The notes beneath the pieces were generated by a model, which saw only the letters and a list, made by a program, of their open reading frames with translations, made no database searches and had not been told where the DNA came from. From Diplosphaera chodatii (taxonomy: Eukaryota; Chlorophyta; Trebouxiophyceae; Prasiolales; Stichococcaceae), in the NCBI GenBank assembly GCA_032358165.1, contig JAALGY010000042.1, positions 1,426,001 through 1,490,000 of the forward strand: a DNA stretch of 64,000 nucleotides. Direction: 5' to 3'. This document shows, piece by piece, positions 23,578 through 35,009 of the stretch. The translations under genes and the position numbers were made by a program. Numbering within the stretch: the first letter of the stretch is position 1; each line of letters opens with the position of its first letter.

Positions 23578-26500
23578 ATGCTCCCGCTCACTTGCCCGTC
23601 AGCCAGCGGTCAAAGCCACAGCGCGGCCATGACACCAAAACGCTGTGCCGGCCTCAGTGCCAGGACGGTCGACGCCCTGCACAGTCGTGTGGTGCCACCA
23701 TCGTGGCATGCTTGCCAGCGCCTGGCCAGTGGTGGAGCGCAGCCGAGGCCGTCGCTGCCTGCACTTTGCCATGCAAGTCATGACGGAGAAGACCGGCAGA
23801 GCGAAGCCGTTCAGAGCGGCCAGCGGGACAGCTCCAGCAGTGGTGCAGATGCGTCCCACGGGACTGGCGGCGATGCAGCGGACCGCAGCAGCGGAGCACA
23901 CGGCAGCTCAGATGAGCGTGCGGCGGCACACGAGCAGCGCCAGCCCAGCGCAGCCGAGGGGCTGCAGGAGCAGCGGCAGCCTGCGCACGGCGATGCGCAG
24001 GATGCAGAGAGCGAGGGCCGGCAGGATGGCCAGCGGCAGAAGGACAGGGACGCGGCCCGCGAGAAGGCGGGCAAGCGGCTCGAGAGCCTGGTGGAGGATG
24101 TGCAGAAGGTGGGACCTCGGTCTGCTGGATCGTTTGTGCATGCACAGATCGTGCATGCACTGAACGCCGCAGCCTGGCCCAAGCGTTGACGAGCGTGATG
24201 CTGGCCTGTGCTGTGTGATCAATGCAGACCGCTGGCTAATCTTGGCCATGCTTCTGGCTGCACAGACGTCCGAGAGCATCAGAGGGCTCGAGGAGGGCAT
24301 CCGGCGGTCGCAGCGCGACCAGATTGCGACATCCGTCATCAGGTGTGCGTGCGCTCACTCAGGAAAGCCTCCTCTGACGCCAGCTGCCAGAGGCAGTGGT
24401 AGCAGACCTTGACAGTCAGTACCGTAGACCCTGACAGCCCAAGGCATGCGTGCAAGAGTGCAACGCTGCAAGCGGGTGCTGCCCAGTACTCTCGGTACAG
24501 GATTGGGTCTCACCCCACCTCACCTGTTGCACCACCAGCATGTGTCCAAAACCCTGGTTGGCGCCTGCAGGGACACCGCGCTGCCGGGGACACTAGCGGT
24601 GCTGGCGGGCCTGGCCCTGGGCGTGGACGCCTGGGGCGGCTTCCACTGGGACTACGGCGATGTGTCGCGCGGGATCATTGGCGCCGCCCCGCTGTGCTTC
24701 GTGTGTGAGCACACGGCCCTGTTGTGGTTGACGTTCACGCCAATGCGGCACCCTGCTGTGCGGCCAGCGGCGCTCCAGCGGAAGCTGTCCTTTCTGGCTG
24801 CGCTTTGTGCTGTGTTCTTATGCGGTTCATCTCAGCATTCTCTCACGGCCCATTTTGGGGCGGAGCACGACTCTCTGGGGCAGGTTGCTGTCCGTGGGCC
24901 TGGCTGATAACAGGGCGATGTGCTCGGCTGCAGACATCTCGCTGCTACTCGGCGACTTCAGCTCGAAGCCCTCCGCCATCAGCAGCAGCGTGACGGATGA
25001 CAGCAGCGACGGTGAGTGCTTGGCACCCAGTGCCTGACAGCCAGCAAACACCAAGCGCAGGGACCTCTGCTGACAGCAGTGTCATGCAGTCACTCTGCAT
25101 AACTCATTGCGGGCTTCAGAGTCATGTCACGGTCTCGTCACTGGTCACTGCTGGACGAAGACTCCACTCTATGCACAGGTGCAGCGCCTGTGACGGTGTC
25201 CAACGACTCTGGCATGCTGGTCGTGCTGCCATCAGCGGAGGAATCAGGGCCAGCGGGGACTCCAGGAGCAGCCTCCTCTGGCATCGGTGACCCAGAGCAG
25301 CGGCTGCGGGACGGGCAGCCGCACAGCGCGGATGGCAGCGCCAGCACCTCTGCCGGCAGCGACAGCAGCGGCAGCGGCAGCAGCGGCGGCGACATCAGCA
25401 AACGCGTGGCGGGCCTGCCGCGGCTGGACTCGCAGCCTCGCACGCCCTCCTTCGCCGTGACACGTGCGCCGCCAACCCGTGTGCTGCCGCCTGCGCTGGC
25501 TCCTGCTTGAGCGTGCATGACGCCTTGCAGCAGCTGACCCACTGAACAGCCAGCAGCGCACTTCCAAGCACGGGCTCCTGCACGTGCCGTCCGGCTCTCA
25601 TCGGTGTCTCCAGTTCGTCTGAAGGAATATGTTGTACACATACAAAGCATTGCAAGTGCCCGTCGCAGGCGCGCTGAAGAACTGGCAGCGCCACCAGGTA
25701 CTGGGCGTGGACTTGCTGCCTGGCGGCTGGGAGGCGGTGCGCATCGTGGGCAAGTCCCTGTCGGATGAGATGGCGCTGCGGGCGATCACCCTCACAGGTG
25801 CTGCGATGTCCAGTGGATGTCAGCCGCCCAAGGGCCTGCATGTCACCCCCATCGCAATGGGCACTGACTGGAACTCTGATGGACATCGAACGATATAGTT
25901 CATCATGAATGGTTGATGGTTCCAAGTGATATTCACAAAACATGATTCTGAATATCATGCTCACCAAATTGCACCATTCAGCACAGGCATGAAGCATCGT
26001 ATGGGCTGCGATGCCATTTTGATCGGCCATGCAGCAGCGTGCTTGACATGCTAAGATGGTGCTGCAGTTCTGGCGGGCTGGTGCACGGACCGGCTGTATG
26101 AGGCAGGGCTCGATGCCGATGCGGGCTACTCATCGTTTGTCACACCGACCCTTGGCACGCCGCAGCAGGTACGGTGCATTGCACCACCTTGCGCTGTCCT
26201 TTCTGCTGAGGGACCCTGAGCTATGCCTTGCAGCAAAAGTTGGTCAGTTCCCAGAACGGAAAGGAGGACCGCCGGCAGTCAGGCCTGCACACATGGTGCG
26301 CAGGCGGGCAGGGCGCTGGCAGTCGCGATCGCGCTGGGCTACATCGCAGGGGACAAGGCCGCCAAGTGGGCCAGGTCCCGGCGCATGCTGCAGGTGCCAG
26401 TTGCCCTGTCCAGCACATGTACCAACTGCTGTGACTACACCGATGTGCACATGCTGTGACGGGCACATGCGCTCAAGGTTATGCTGGACTTGCGTCAGTC

Positions 26501-27873
26501 AATGGCTTCTTGACATGCGGGCCCTCCTGCTGCTCATACTGCTGACCCCTGAGGCCCCCTGGTTTCCGCAGATGGCGCGCGAGCTGGCGGCGGCGGGCGC
26601 TGAGCAGCGCGCGAGGCGCGAGGCGCAGCAGCGGCGGTTTGCGCAGCATCGGCGGCCCGGGCGCCGGCGGCGGCGGCCCCGTGGCGGGAGCGGACCCCCC
26701 TGCAGCGGCAGCGCAGCCGGGCCGCCCCGGCGCGGCTCCGGGCCGCGGCGCAGCAGGCGGGGAGAAGGGCGCCGCCCGGGCCGCGGTGATGAGCTCGGTG
26801 GTCGAGCGGGTGACCTCGGAGCAGGGCGCTGCTGCGGTGCTGGCGGCTGGGCTGTCCATGGCGCAGTGCGGGCTGCTGTCCTGGGCCTACCTCTCGACAG
26901 GTGAGTTGTTTTTGCTGGGTGTGTGAAGCGCGCCTGAGCCTCCTGCTCGACAGCACCACAGCGCACGCTGGCTTGGGGTGTACTCGCACACTGGTAGCCC
27001 CTGAGCCCTGCTGAGAGTGCAAAACATGCACACCGGGCAGCCACAACCCCTCTTGAGCTGTGCAGCACTCAAGGCACAATGGGCAGCTGTGACCCCCGCT
27101 GAAGCAGCGACGTTATGGTGCGAGGCTGGCCCTGCCCCAGGCGTTGAGAGCTTGCAGTCTGATCCTGCACAGGCAACCTGGCGGCCAGCTTCGCGGCGGG
27201 AGTCACGCTGCGGGGCGTCTCCACAGCCTGCCGGGCCGTGCGCAAGGGCCAGCTGCTGCAGGTACGACCACCATCCCCAGATACTTGCTCTTGCACCATG
27301 CCATACGCAGATCTCGCCCGCTGCAGGACTTGCGCTCGCGGCGGCACAAGACACCTCAGACCTCCACGCAGTGGCTGCCGTGGGGCAGGCCACGATCCAG
27401 GCGCGGGGCATGCAAGCAGAGGTCCACATGTGTATGGATGCAGCGCACTGCAACTGGTGGTTGTTGACCTGCGTGTAGCAACGCAGCGAGGAGATGCAGT
27501 TGCTGCTGGACATGGCCCAGCAGTCGGCGGCGCGCATCAGGAAGCAGCGCGGCGATGAGGCGGGGCGGCTGGCCACCAAGCCCCCCTCGCCCTCAGCATC
27601 CCAGGTGGCGCTCCCAGCAGGCTCCAGGGCCTGTCCCTCTGTCCGTCACGCCTCCTTCGCCTCACCCAGCTGGCTGCGCAGGCTGATGTGGATGGCACAG
27701 GGTGCGGCTCGACGCCTGCTTTGGTGTCAGTGGTATGCTGTGTGCTCATCAGTGGCGGAGGAGCCCAAGCTTGCCTGACCGCTGTGTCTCACTGCCAAGC
27801 TGTGTTGGCAATGCAGGACGAAGCAGCAGACAGCGGCAGCAGCCATGCTGAAGATGATACACCTGGTACATGA
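23578..27873 (+). CDS. Predicted plastid multipass membrane protein (weakly CPBP/CAAX-protease-like), with frameshift in exon 9
   Basis: Twelve exons: 23578-24108, 24266-24342, 24571-24704, 24934-25011, 25179-25463, 25669-25797, 26068-26168, 26304-26393, 26572-26900, 27173-27261, 27479-27604 and 27817-27873; about 675 aa. All junctions agree in phase except across exon 9, which has one extra base. The N-terminus is Ser/Arg/Ala-rich and transit-peptide-like (Met 23578 or 23629), followed by a charged coiled coil (EKAGKRLESLVEDVQK). Likely membrane spans: LAVLAGLALGVDAWGGFHWD, RGIIGAAPLCFVYISLLLG, AITLTVLAGWCTDRLY, RALAVAIALGYIAGDKAA, and the VLAAGLSMAQCGLLSWAYLS pair. The block LSDEMALRAITLT recalls the (D/E)E-x(2)-(A/F)R core of CPBP proteins, but the downstream His motifs were not found, so enzymatic function is doubtful. 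A decayed copy lies near 35010-36235. Confidence 0.6.
26638..26640 (+). other. Apparent +1 frameshift in exon 9 of the membrane-protein gene
   Basis: Exon 9 (26572-26900) is 329 nt where phase requires 328. Frame 0 reads AREAQQRR then meaningless Arg-rich sequence and stop; removing one T of the TTT gives LRSIGGPGAGGGGPVAGADP and on to the hydrophobic segment and the correct exit phase. The decayed copy at about 35590 reads CGGCGGCTGCGCAGCATC without the extra base. Confidence 0.8.
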
Positions 27874-28427
27874 GTGCTGTGTGAGCAAGTGCTCCAGGGC
27901 GCCAAACAGGCCATCAGCACAAACTGTGAGTTCTGCAGCTGATCATTGACCAATCGAGCGTCGTGGACTTTGTGGTGTCTGAATGTGCAATGCACAGCTG
28001 CGGCATGGTTTTGATTGGATAGACCTCGGTTGTCTTCAGACTAGCTAGGCAAATTTCGTCAACGGTCTGCAAGCTACTATCATGCTGACAGACGGTGGTG
28101 CTGAATGGATAAATCCTGTGCCGATGCTGTCCAAACAATTCGCAGCAAGTCTCAATATGCAGTACCAGACAGTACTGGATGGATTCTATGACGCTATCCC
28201 AAGGCATGACGGGGCAACACGGCACACGAGGTGTCCCGCCATGGTTTGCAGGAGCCGCAGCTATGAAAACTCTCAGGTCCATCCCAAAGAGTGGGACCAT
28301 CATCTGCCACGGAACCCATGCGATCAGCTGCCAAACATGCCGAAAGCGTTTGCAGCGGCAAGCACTTCACCACTGCGTAGCATCACCCGCCTGGCCAGCG
28401 GGCGACAATTCCTCAATTTTGCCTGTA

Positions 28428-31400
28428 CTACAGGCTGTCGATGAAGTCCGCCACCAGGTCGTCCAGCGCGGTCAGCGCCGACTGTATCTTCTGCTGCGAC
28501 TGCGCCGCCTGTGGGCTGTTGACCACCGCTGCGAGGTTGCTCTGCGCCGTCGCGATCTGCTGCTGCTGCTGCTGCAGCGCCGGCGGCGGCGGCGGCGGAC
28601 GCCGCGGCGGGGGACTGCACACAGGTGTTGCACACACGCTGGTCAGCACTTGCCTGCGTGCACATATGGCAGCAGGCGCGCACAGCAATTCTGCCATACA
28701 TCTGGTGTATCCTGCGCACTGTGCGGCACACACCTTTTGGCTGGGGGCGGGGGCGGAGGCGACTTGGGCGGCGGCGGCGGCGGCGACTGCCGCCGCTGGA
28801 GCAGGCGGCGGCCCAGCAGGCGGCGGCCCATCACCTGGCCACCGCTGCCGAGGCTGTTCATGTAGTCGTCCACCAGGCCGTCGATCGTGGTCATCGCCGC
28901 CTGTATCTTCTGCTGCGGCTGCGTTGCCGGCGGGCTGTTGACCAGCGTGGCGAGGTAAGCCTGGGCCGCCGCGATCTGCTGCTGCGATGCCGTCAGCGGC
29001 GGAGGTGGCGGTGGCAGAGGGGGACTGCACGTGGAACGACAACATCATCAGGTCAGCTCTGGTGTGCATGGGCAGATGGCATGCAGAATAGTCTCAGCTA
29101 CGCTTGCAGTGTGTCGTAGCGTACAACACCGTTATCCACCTTGGGGGCGGAGGGTTGGGCGGCGGCATTGGCGGCGGGGGGCTGGAAGGTGGCGGTGGCG
29201 GCGACTTGGCTGGCGGCGGGGGTGGAGGCGACTTGGGCGGCGGCGGGGGAGACTTGGAGGGTGGCGGTGGTGGCGGCGATTTGGCTGGCGGTGGGGGAGG
29301 TGGCGACTTGGGCGGTGGTGGCGGAGACCTGGACGGCGGGGGTGGCGGCGGCGACTTGGCTGGCGGTGGGGGAGGTGGCGACTTGGGCGGTGGTGGCGAC
29401 GGCGGTGGAGACTTTGATGGTGATGGTGGCGGCGGCGACTTGGCTGGCGGTGGGGGAGGCGGCGACTTGATTGGCGGCGGTGGAGGGGGAGACTTGGCTG
29501 GCGGTGGGGGCGGGGGAGAGTTGGGCGGCGGTGGCGGGGGGCTGGGAGGTGGCGGCGGTGGCGACTTCCTTGGTGGCGGCGGAGGGGGAGACTTGGGCGG
29601 GGGCGGGGACGGCGGCGGGGGGCTTGGTGGCGGTGGCGGCGGCGACTTGCGTGGTGGCGGGGGAGGTGGCGACCTGGGCGGCGGGGGAGGTGGCGATTTG
29701 GGCGGCGGCGGAGACTTTAATGGCGGCGGGGGCGGGGGCGACTGCGGTGGTGGGGGAGGTGGCGAGTCCGGCGGAGGGCTGGGCACCGGCACAGGGTCAG
29801 CAGGCGGCGGCGACGCCAGCGGGGCCGGGTCAGCAGCAGGTGGCGACTGCACCGCTGCTGGATCGGCCGCCGGCGGTGACTGCAGGGCTGCCGGGTCGGC
29901 AGCTGGCGGGGATTGCTGTGCTGCTGGGTCGGCAGCTGGCGGTGACTGCAGGGCTGCTGGGTCTGCTACTGGGGGTGATTGCAGGGCTGCTGGGTCGGCA
30001 GGCGGCGACTGCAGCGCTGCTGCATCGGCAGGTGGTGACTGCAGGGCTGCTGGATCGGCAGGTGGTGATTGCAGGGCTGCTGGGTCGGCAGGCGGCGACT
30101 GCAGCGCTGCTGCATCGGCAGGTGGTGACTGCAGGGCTGCTGCATCGGCAGGCGGCGACTGCAGCGCTGCTGGGTCGGCAGGCGGTGACTGCAGGGCTGC
30201 TGGGTCGGCAGGCGGCGGTTGCAGCAGTGCTGGATCCACAGGTGGTGACGAGCTGCATGTCGCAATGACAGTGGATGTGACTTGCGCCAAGTTGTCATAG
30301 CAGAGTACCAGCATGAGGCAGATCAAAGACGAGCACAAGCATGTGGCAACACGTGCACAGGCATCCTGACCACGTGTTTGCTGCGCAGTGTATATGCTTG
30401 TGGAACAGGTAACGATGGATGAGCAGCTTTGGCACATGCTTCACCCGGAGGCAGCCAGCAAATCCTCATGGGACCGCAGCAGGCGTCAGCAACTCACCTT
30501 GCGTCAGGCGGTGGGGCAGTCGAATCCTGCGGTGGGGAGGGCGGCGGGCTTGCTGCATCTGCCGGTGGCGGCATGGTTGAATCCTGCAGTGGGGAGGGCG
30601 GCGGGGTTGCTGCATCTGTCGGCGGCGGCATTGTCCAATCCGGTGGTGAGGAGGGTGGTGGGCTTGTCCAATCTGGTGGCGGGGTCGTTGCATCCGGCGG
30701 CGGCACGGGCGGAGGGCTGCACAGGCCACACACCGCTGGTAACGTGATATGTCAGCAGACCGTGGGCTGCGCAGCAGAGTCGGGTCTACAGCAGTGTGTG
30801 CAGGAGGTGCCTGCAGGCCGGCTGGCCAGCGACAAGGTGCTGATAAGTATTGTTATCCACCTGGGCGGCGGTGCCACCACCGGTGGTGGATTGAGGGGCG
30901 GCGGCGGCCCGGATGGTGGCGGTATTGCCTCGATGACGGTTGTGCCGTCGACGCGGTAGCACCTGCTCAGGAGACACCGGTGCATTCATGAACATCAGTT
31001 CTGTTGGACGCGGCAGCCGCCGCGCTCATGTTGCTGCCAACACGCTGCCATGACCTCTGGGCTTTTACATACCAGGTGCCTGGCTCGTTCATGTTGGAGC
31101 TGGTCATCAGGTTGGTGTAGCCCGTGGCGCTCTTCGAGTACGGCGACGAGAAGGTGTTTGCGGAGCCGTCCGTGAAACCCTGCAGCTTGCACAGGACGGG
31201 CTCAGCATGCTGATGTCATCGCAGCCGATCGGGTCGACCATTGCTGAGGGGTGGAGAGCGATGTGTCTGAACCAGGCAGAGTGTGCACACTCCAGGGTGT
31301 GCTCAACCCACCACAGCTGGTGCTGAGGTGGCGTACTCGCTGGCGACCCACTGGAGGCCGCCCGATGGGTAGAAGAAGCAGCTGAACGTCTGGGTGTCGT

Positions 31401-32589
31401 TCCACGCCATCATGACCTGCACCATGCGTGGGCTGCCATGGGTTCAGGACTGCAACCTACCGCAGTTGCACACCTTGGCATGCAGGAATGCTAGCATGGT
31501 GTGCAAAATCAGGAAAACACACTGCACTTGCCTGGAAGCTGTTGGTCTTGTCTGTGGGGGGCGGCTGGGATCCGTCCATGAAGGGCAGCGTCGAGCTCCT
31601 GTAGCAGATGTGCAGAAGCACTGCTGTCGGCTGCGCACTCGTTTTGCGCGGCCCACATGTGCCAGCTAAAGGCAGCGCCGACAAGCGGTCAGCACGCGGC
31701 AGGACGGCACCGCATTTGACAGCTCGTCGACCACTCACCAGGTGGCAACAAGCACGTTTGATGGCGTGAATCCGGGAGAGCTGGCGGCGAAGCCGCGCTG
31801 GACGATCGAGGCGGCCGCCGCGGCGTCCGCCGACCCCGCGGCGGACAGCCTGTACATGAGGTCGCCGATGTAGTTGAACTCGGCATCCTGCACCTGCGTC
31901 AGGCCGATGTCGCAGAAGAAGGGCGCCACCTGCACACCATTCAGCCCGCATTGAGCTGCGTAGTTGCACAGCCTGCTTGCCTGCCTGCCTGCCTGCCATG
32001 CATCCAGCCACGCAATCGGCACACAGCAGGGCATCCTCGCACCATTGGGTAGCCGGGCTGCGAGGAATCCACGGGCCTGGGGAAGTCGGCGGGGTCGAAC
32101 GACCACTGCGCTTCGCTGAAGCCAATGTACCCGTTCTCGTCGACCCATGCAGAGGTTCTAGCAGCCCCCAGGAGCTTGACAGACGAGCCAAGTGTGCCGT
32201 CGACCTGCGGACCAGGTGCAACAACCTGTGAGTGACCCAGAGACCGACACTTGCAGCATTGGCAAAGCTGCGCCGCACATGCAGCGCTGGCCAGTCATGT
32301 CCTCAGCAACCAAAGGCATACTGACGCCAGGAGACTTGGTGGCTGGGAAGCGCACATGGTCGATTGGGTACCCTTTGTCATCAAACCAGTCGCCGTTCTC
32401 ATTCACGCTGTAGTCGCCGGCGGCGTCACCGAAAGGCATCGCCGACAGCGGCCAGGCCTGCGCGTGTGCGCGGGGTGCGGCGCAGGCGGCAAGCGCCACA
32501 GCCAGGATCAGGGCTGCCGCCGCTGGCACGCTATGCTGGCGGCTGGATGAGGCTGGCTGCCGCCGCCGCCGCTGCTGCGGCGGCTGCAT
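28428..32589 (-). CDS. NIDO-domain proline-rich extracellular protein, paralogue A
   Basis: Exons: 32589-32356, 32204-32043, 31929-31739, 31598-31532, 31416-31315, 31209-31073, 30962-30861, 30716-30498, 30252-29140, 29024-28734 and 28614-28428; 934 aa. The signal peptide (AAALILAVALAACAAPRAHA) is followed by a nidogen-like ectodomain: MPFGDAAGDYSVNENG, ARTSAWVDENGYIGFSE, VAPFFCDIGL, NVLVATW, DKTNSFQ, TFSCFFYPSGGLQW, and FTDGSANTFSSPYS to NEPGTW. Next is C-Y-R-V-D-G-T-T and then a stalk with PPAD(P/A)AALQSP repeats and K/R-SPPPPPP runs like Hyp-rich wall glycoproteins. Two Gln/Ala helical modules with GRRLL motifs close it. Likely a secreted wall or matrix protein. One intron (after TNSFQ) uses a GC donor. 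An upstream in-frame ATG (32685) gives a longer leader. Confidence 0.82.
29865..30245 (-). repeat. 30-bp repeats encoding SPPADPAALQ
   Basis: About twelve near-identical 30-bp units in the large stalk exon, differing mainly at PADP versus PADA. Amino-acid periodicity is exact over most of the array. It continues into longer poly-Pro runs toward 29140. Confidence 0.85.
31977..31998 (+). repeat. (CTGC)n microsatellite
   Basis: About five tandem tetranucleotides (ttgcctgcctgcctgcctgc) in an intron of NIDO paralogue A. Confidence 0.8.
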
Positions 32590-35009
32590 CGCTGCTGCTG
32601 GTGCTGCTGCCGGGCAGCGGCCTGCCCTTATGGAGTCCTGCTGCCGCTGCCTTGTGCCCTGCCACGTGAGCTTCGCGTCCTGCATCAGCAGTGGGACCAG
32701 TGATCAGTCATCAAGGGGTTGATCACTCAGCCCTGGCTGCCATGGCTGTGCACCACTTGGAGCATGAGTGCAGGTCCCCTGCAGGGTGGCCGCAGGTCTC
32801 ACTACAGCAGCGTAGCAGCGCAGCAGCGTCGGATGTGACGTTGACAGTATCCGCATGCGAGCTGCGCCTGGCCTAGGTGCGCGCATGCAGATGGTCGGAC
32901 CACAGCACGGCAGGGAGCGAGCACAACCAGCTAGCTGGCAATAACACGTCGCCGGAACGAGCAGCTGTTCAGATGGCATGCATGCGGACTTCTGATCAGG
33001 TCGAACGAAAACAAAGGTCCCAGGTCATCGGCCGTCTGTGGTCGCCGTGAGGTCGTGCGAGCACGACGCACCCATGCATCATCAGTTGCCCGCCGTGCAG
33101 GGACGATGCGAAGGCCATCTCGCGGTGGGAACGCAAGGTGCGGGTGCGCTGCGGGATGCGAGAGCGCATGACCTTGTCGAGCCACAGCGCAAGTATTCGC
33201 CAGGGGCCTGGGTCATTGCATGGTAGGCGCACCTATCTGCCCTGCTGCGGCTGTTGCTATCGGTGTTGCCTGCAGTCCGCGGTCGATACGCCTCGATCGC
33301 TGGCAGGCAGTCTCCCCTTTGTGAGTGCGTGCGACGTTCGCTGCTCCCACCGAGCGGCTGCTGTGGCCACTACTGCCGACAAACAGCGGCTGGATGGTCG
33401 CTAGCACATACAATGCTTGTTGCTGCTGCCCGTCCAACGAAGGCTGCCGCGCCAGGACTTGGAAGCAGCCCAGGACCAACAGGGGCTCAAACGTGTGCTG
33501 AAAGCGCAGTGATGAATGCTCGTGCCGCAGGTTGTTCCCAGGTCGAAAACGCGTACGGGCATGACCCGAAGGACGCGGTACGCTTCAGGGCGGTACCTGC
33601 ACTTTGGAACGTGCCCGCTACCAATGTTTGTCATCGGCGGCAAGGCGTCGGCTTTAGCGCCTGAATTTTCATCTCATGTTCTGCTCAGACCACCATGCCG
33701 CTGACCAGCCCAGCAGCAGCGGGGCAGAGCTGGACTGCACACGCATGGCACTGGCACATGACAGTGTGTCTGCAGGATCTACTGATTGCCCAGGGGCCCA
33801 CCTCGTGTTCGTACCTGCCCAGCAGCAGTGTAGATGGCCAGCAGCAGGTACTGGCAGTGGGCCGCAGCCTGTGCGATGAGCGCTGCACAACAGGCAGGCA
33901 GCCGCGGCACCAGCAGGCAGCTGGTGTGGGCAAGCTTGCAGACCCATCCAGCAGTTCGTGCAGGGCAGCGCGTCTGCGGTGTTCTGACTGCGGCAGTAGC
34001 ACATAGATGCCGGCACAACCGCGCAGAGGTCACCGCTGGTATGCGAATGGCGCCGCCATCTAGCTCCCAGTTGGCGATGCCAGCTCCCAAGCCGTCAGTG
34101 GCGGTGTTTACCAGGTTGCGCTGGCAATGGTGAACGGCCTGAAGCGCCTGCCGCCGGAACTTGACATTGGTTTCCATCAGTCCTTGCCGCTACTGTGCAC
34201 AGCGCAGTTGCCAACGCAAGTGCCGATTTGTGAGCTTGTCACGCTGCAGGGTACACCTCTCGCGCGCAGCTTCGCGTGTGCCTATGTCAATGACATAGGC
34301 ATGCTCGTGGCGGTGCCAGCCGCAGTAGGGAGCTCTCACAGCAGGCGCAGCAGGTGGGACGCGCATGTGCGTTGCCACCCTGTGCTGCCTTGTGTCTTGC
34401 CCCTGCTGGGCTGTGAGCATCGAGTCTGCGTTGCTGACAGTGCAACAGATGCAATCGCTACGCACATGCTGTGGCCGAGCAGCTTTGACACAGCTGCCCT
34501 GCTACACATTGGTGCTGTTGCCAGAGTGGCAGTTGGGATGCACCAGCGCTGCCAGGTTTTGCTGTGCTCTGAAATGCAAGGAGCCCCGCAACCACTGACG
34601 GTGTACGTGCCGTGCGCGCTGCAGCAGTCCGTCAGCTTGCTGTTTGACATCGGAAGGGATTGTGCGGTGCAGGTGCGCCGGAGGAACTGGCGGTAGCAGG
34701 CGGGGGGCATTGGACCTGCTGCGGGGTGGGAGGCAGTCCGCAGCGCCGGCAACTCCAGTTCGAACGAGAGGCTGCTGCGTGCCATCAGATCTGCCAGGTG
34801 CACTGTCTTTGCTCGACCCCATACAGTGTTGCCCATCGTGTTTGGATGGTGCGGACTGCCTAGCAGGAGGCCAAACAAAAGCTTTGCGGGTGGGGTAAAC
34901 CCTGCCGGCACCTCACCAACTTGAGACTCTCACAATGTTGTCAGTCCAGCAAAAGAACTCGGGTGCCACGTTCTATCGGTGATGTCATATAGCCTTGCAC
35001 CTGCTACTA
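32590..35009. other. Intergenic region, no intact gene
   Basis: About 2.4 kb upstream of NIDO paralogue A. No intact gene recognised. A stretch at about 34280-34325 (tgtcaatgacataggcatgc) loosely resembles exon 5 of the membrane-protein gene (its SNDSGMLVVLPS segment at about 25195), so the decayed copy may begin here. Other frames lack support. Confidence 0.35.

Noticed and set aside
23578..27873. Confident assignment as a CAAX/CPBP protease
   Set aside because: Only a DEMALR-like block was seen; the expected downstream His motifs were not found.
29104..30300. 398-codon Gly-rich ORF on the plus strand
   Set aside because: Exact antisense of the NIDO A proline-rich stalk (CCN/GGN mirror); no splice or start support.
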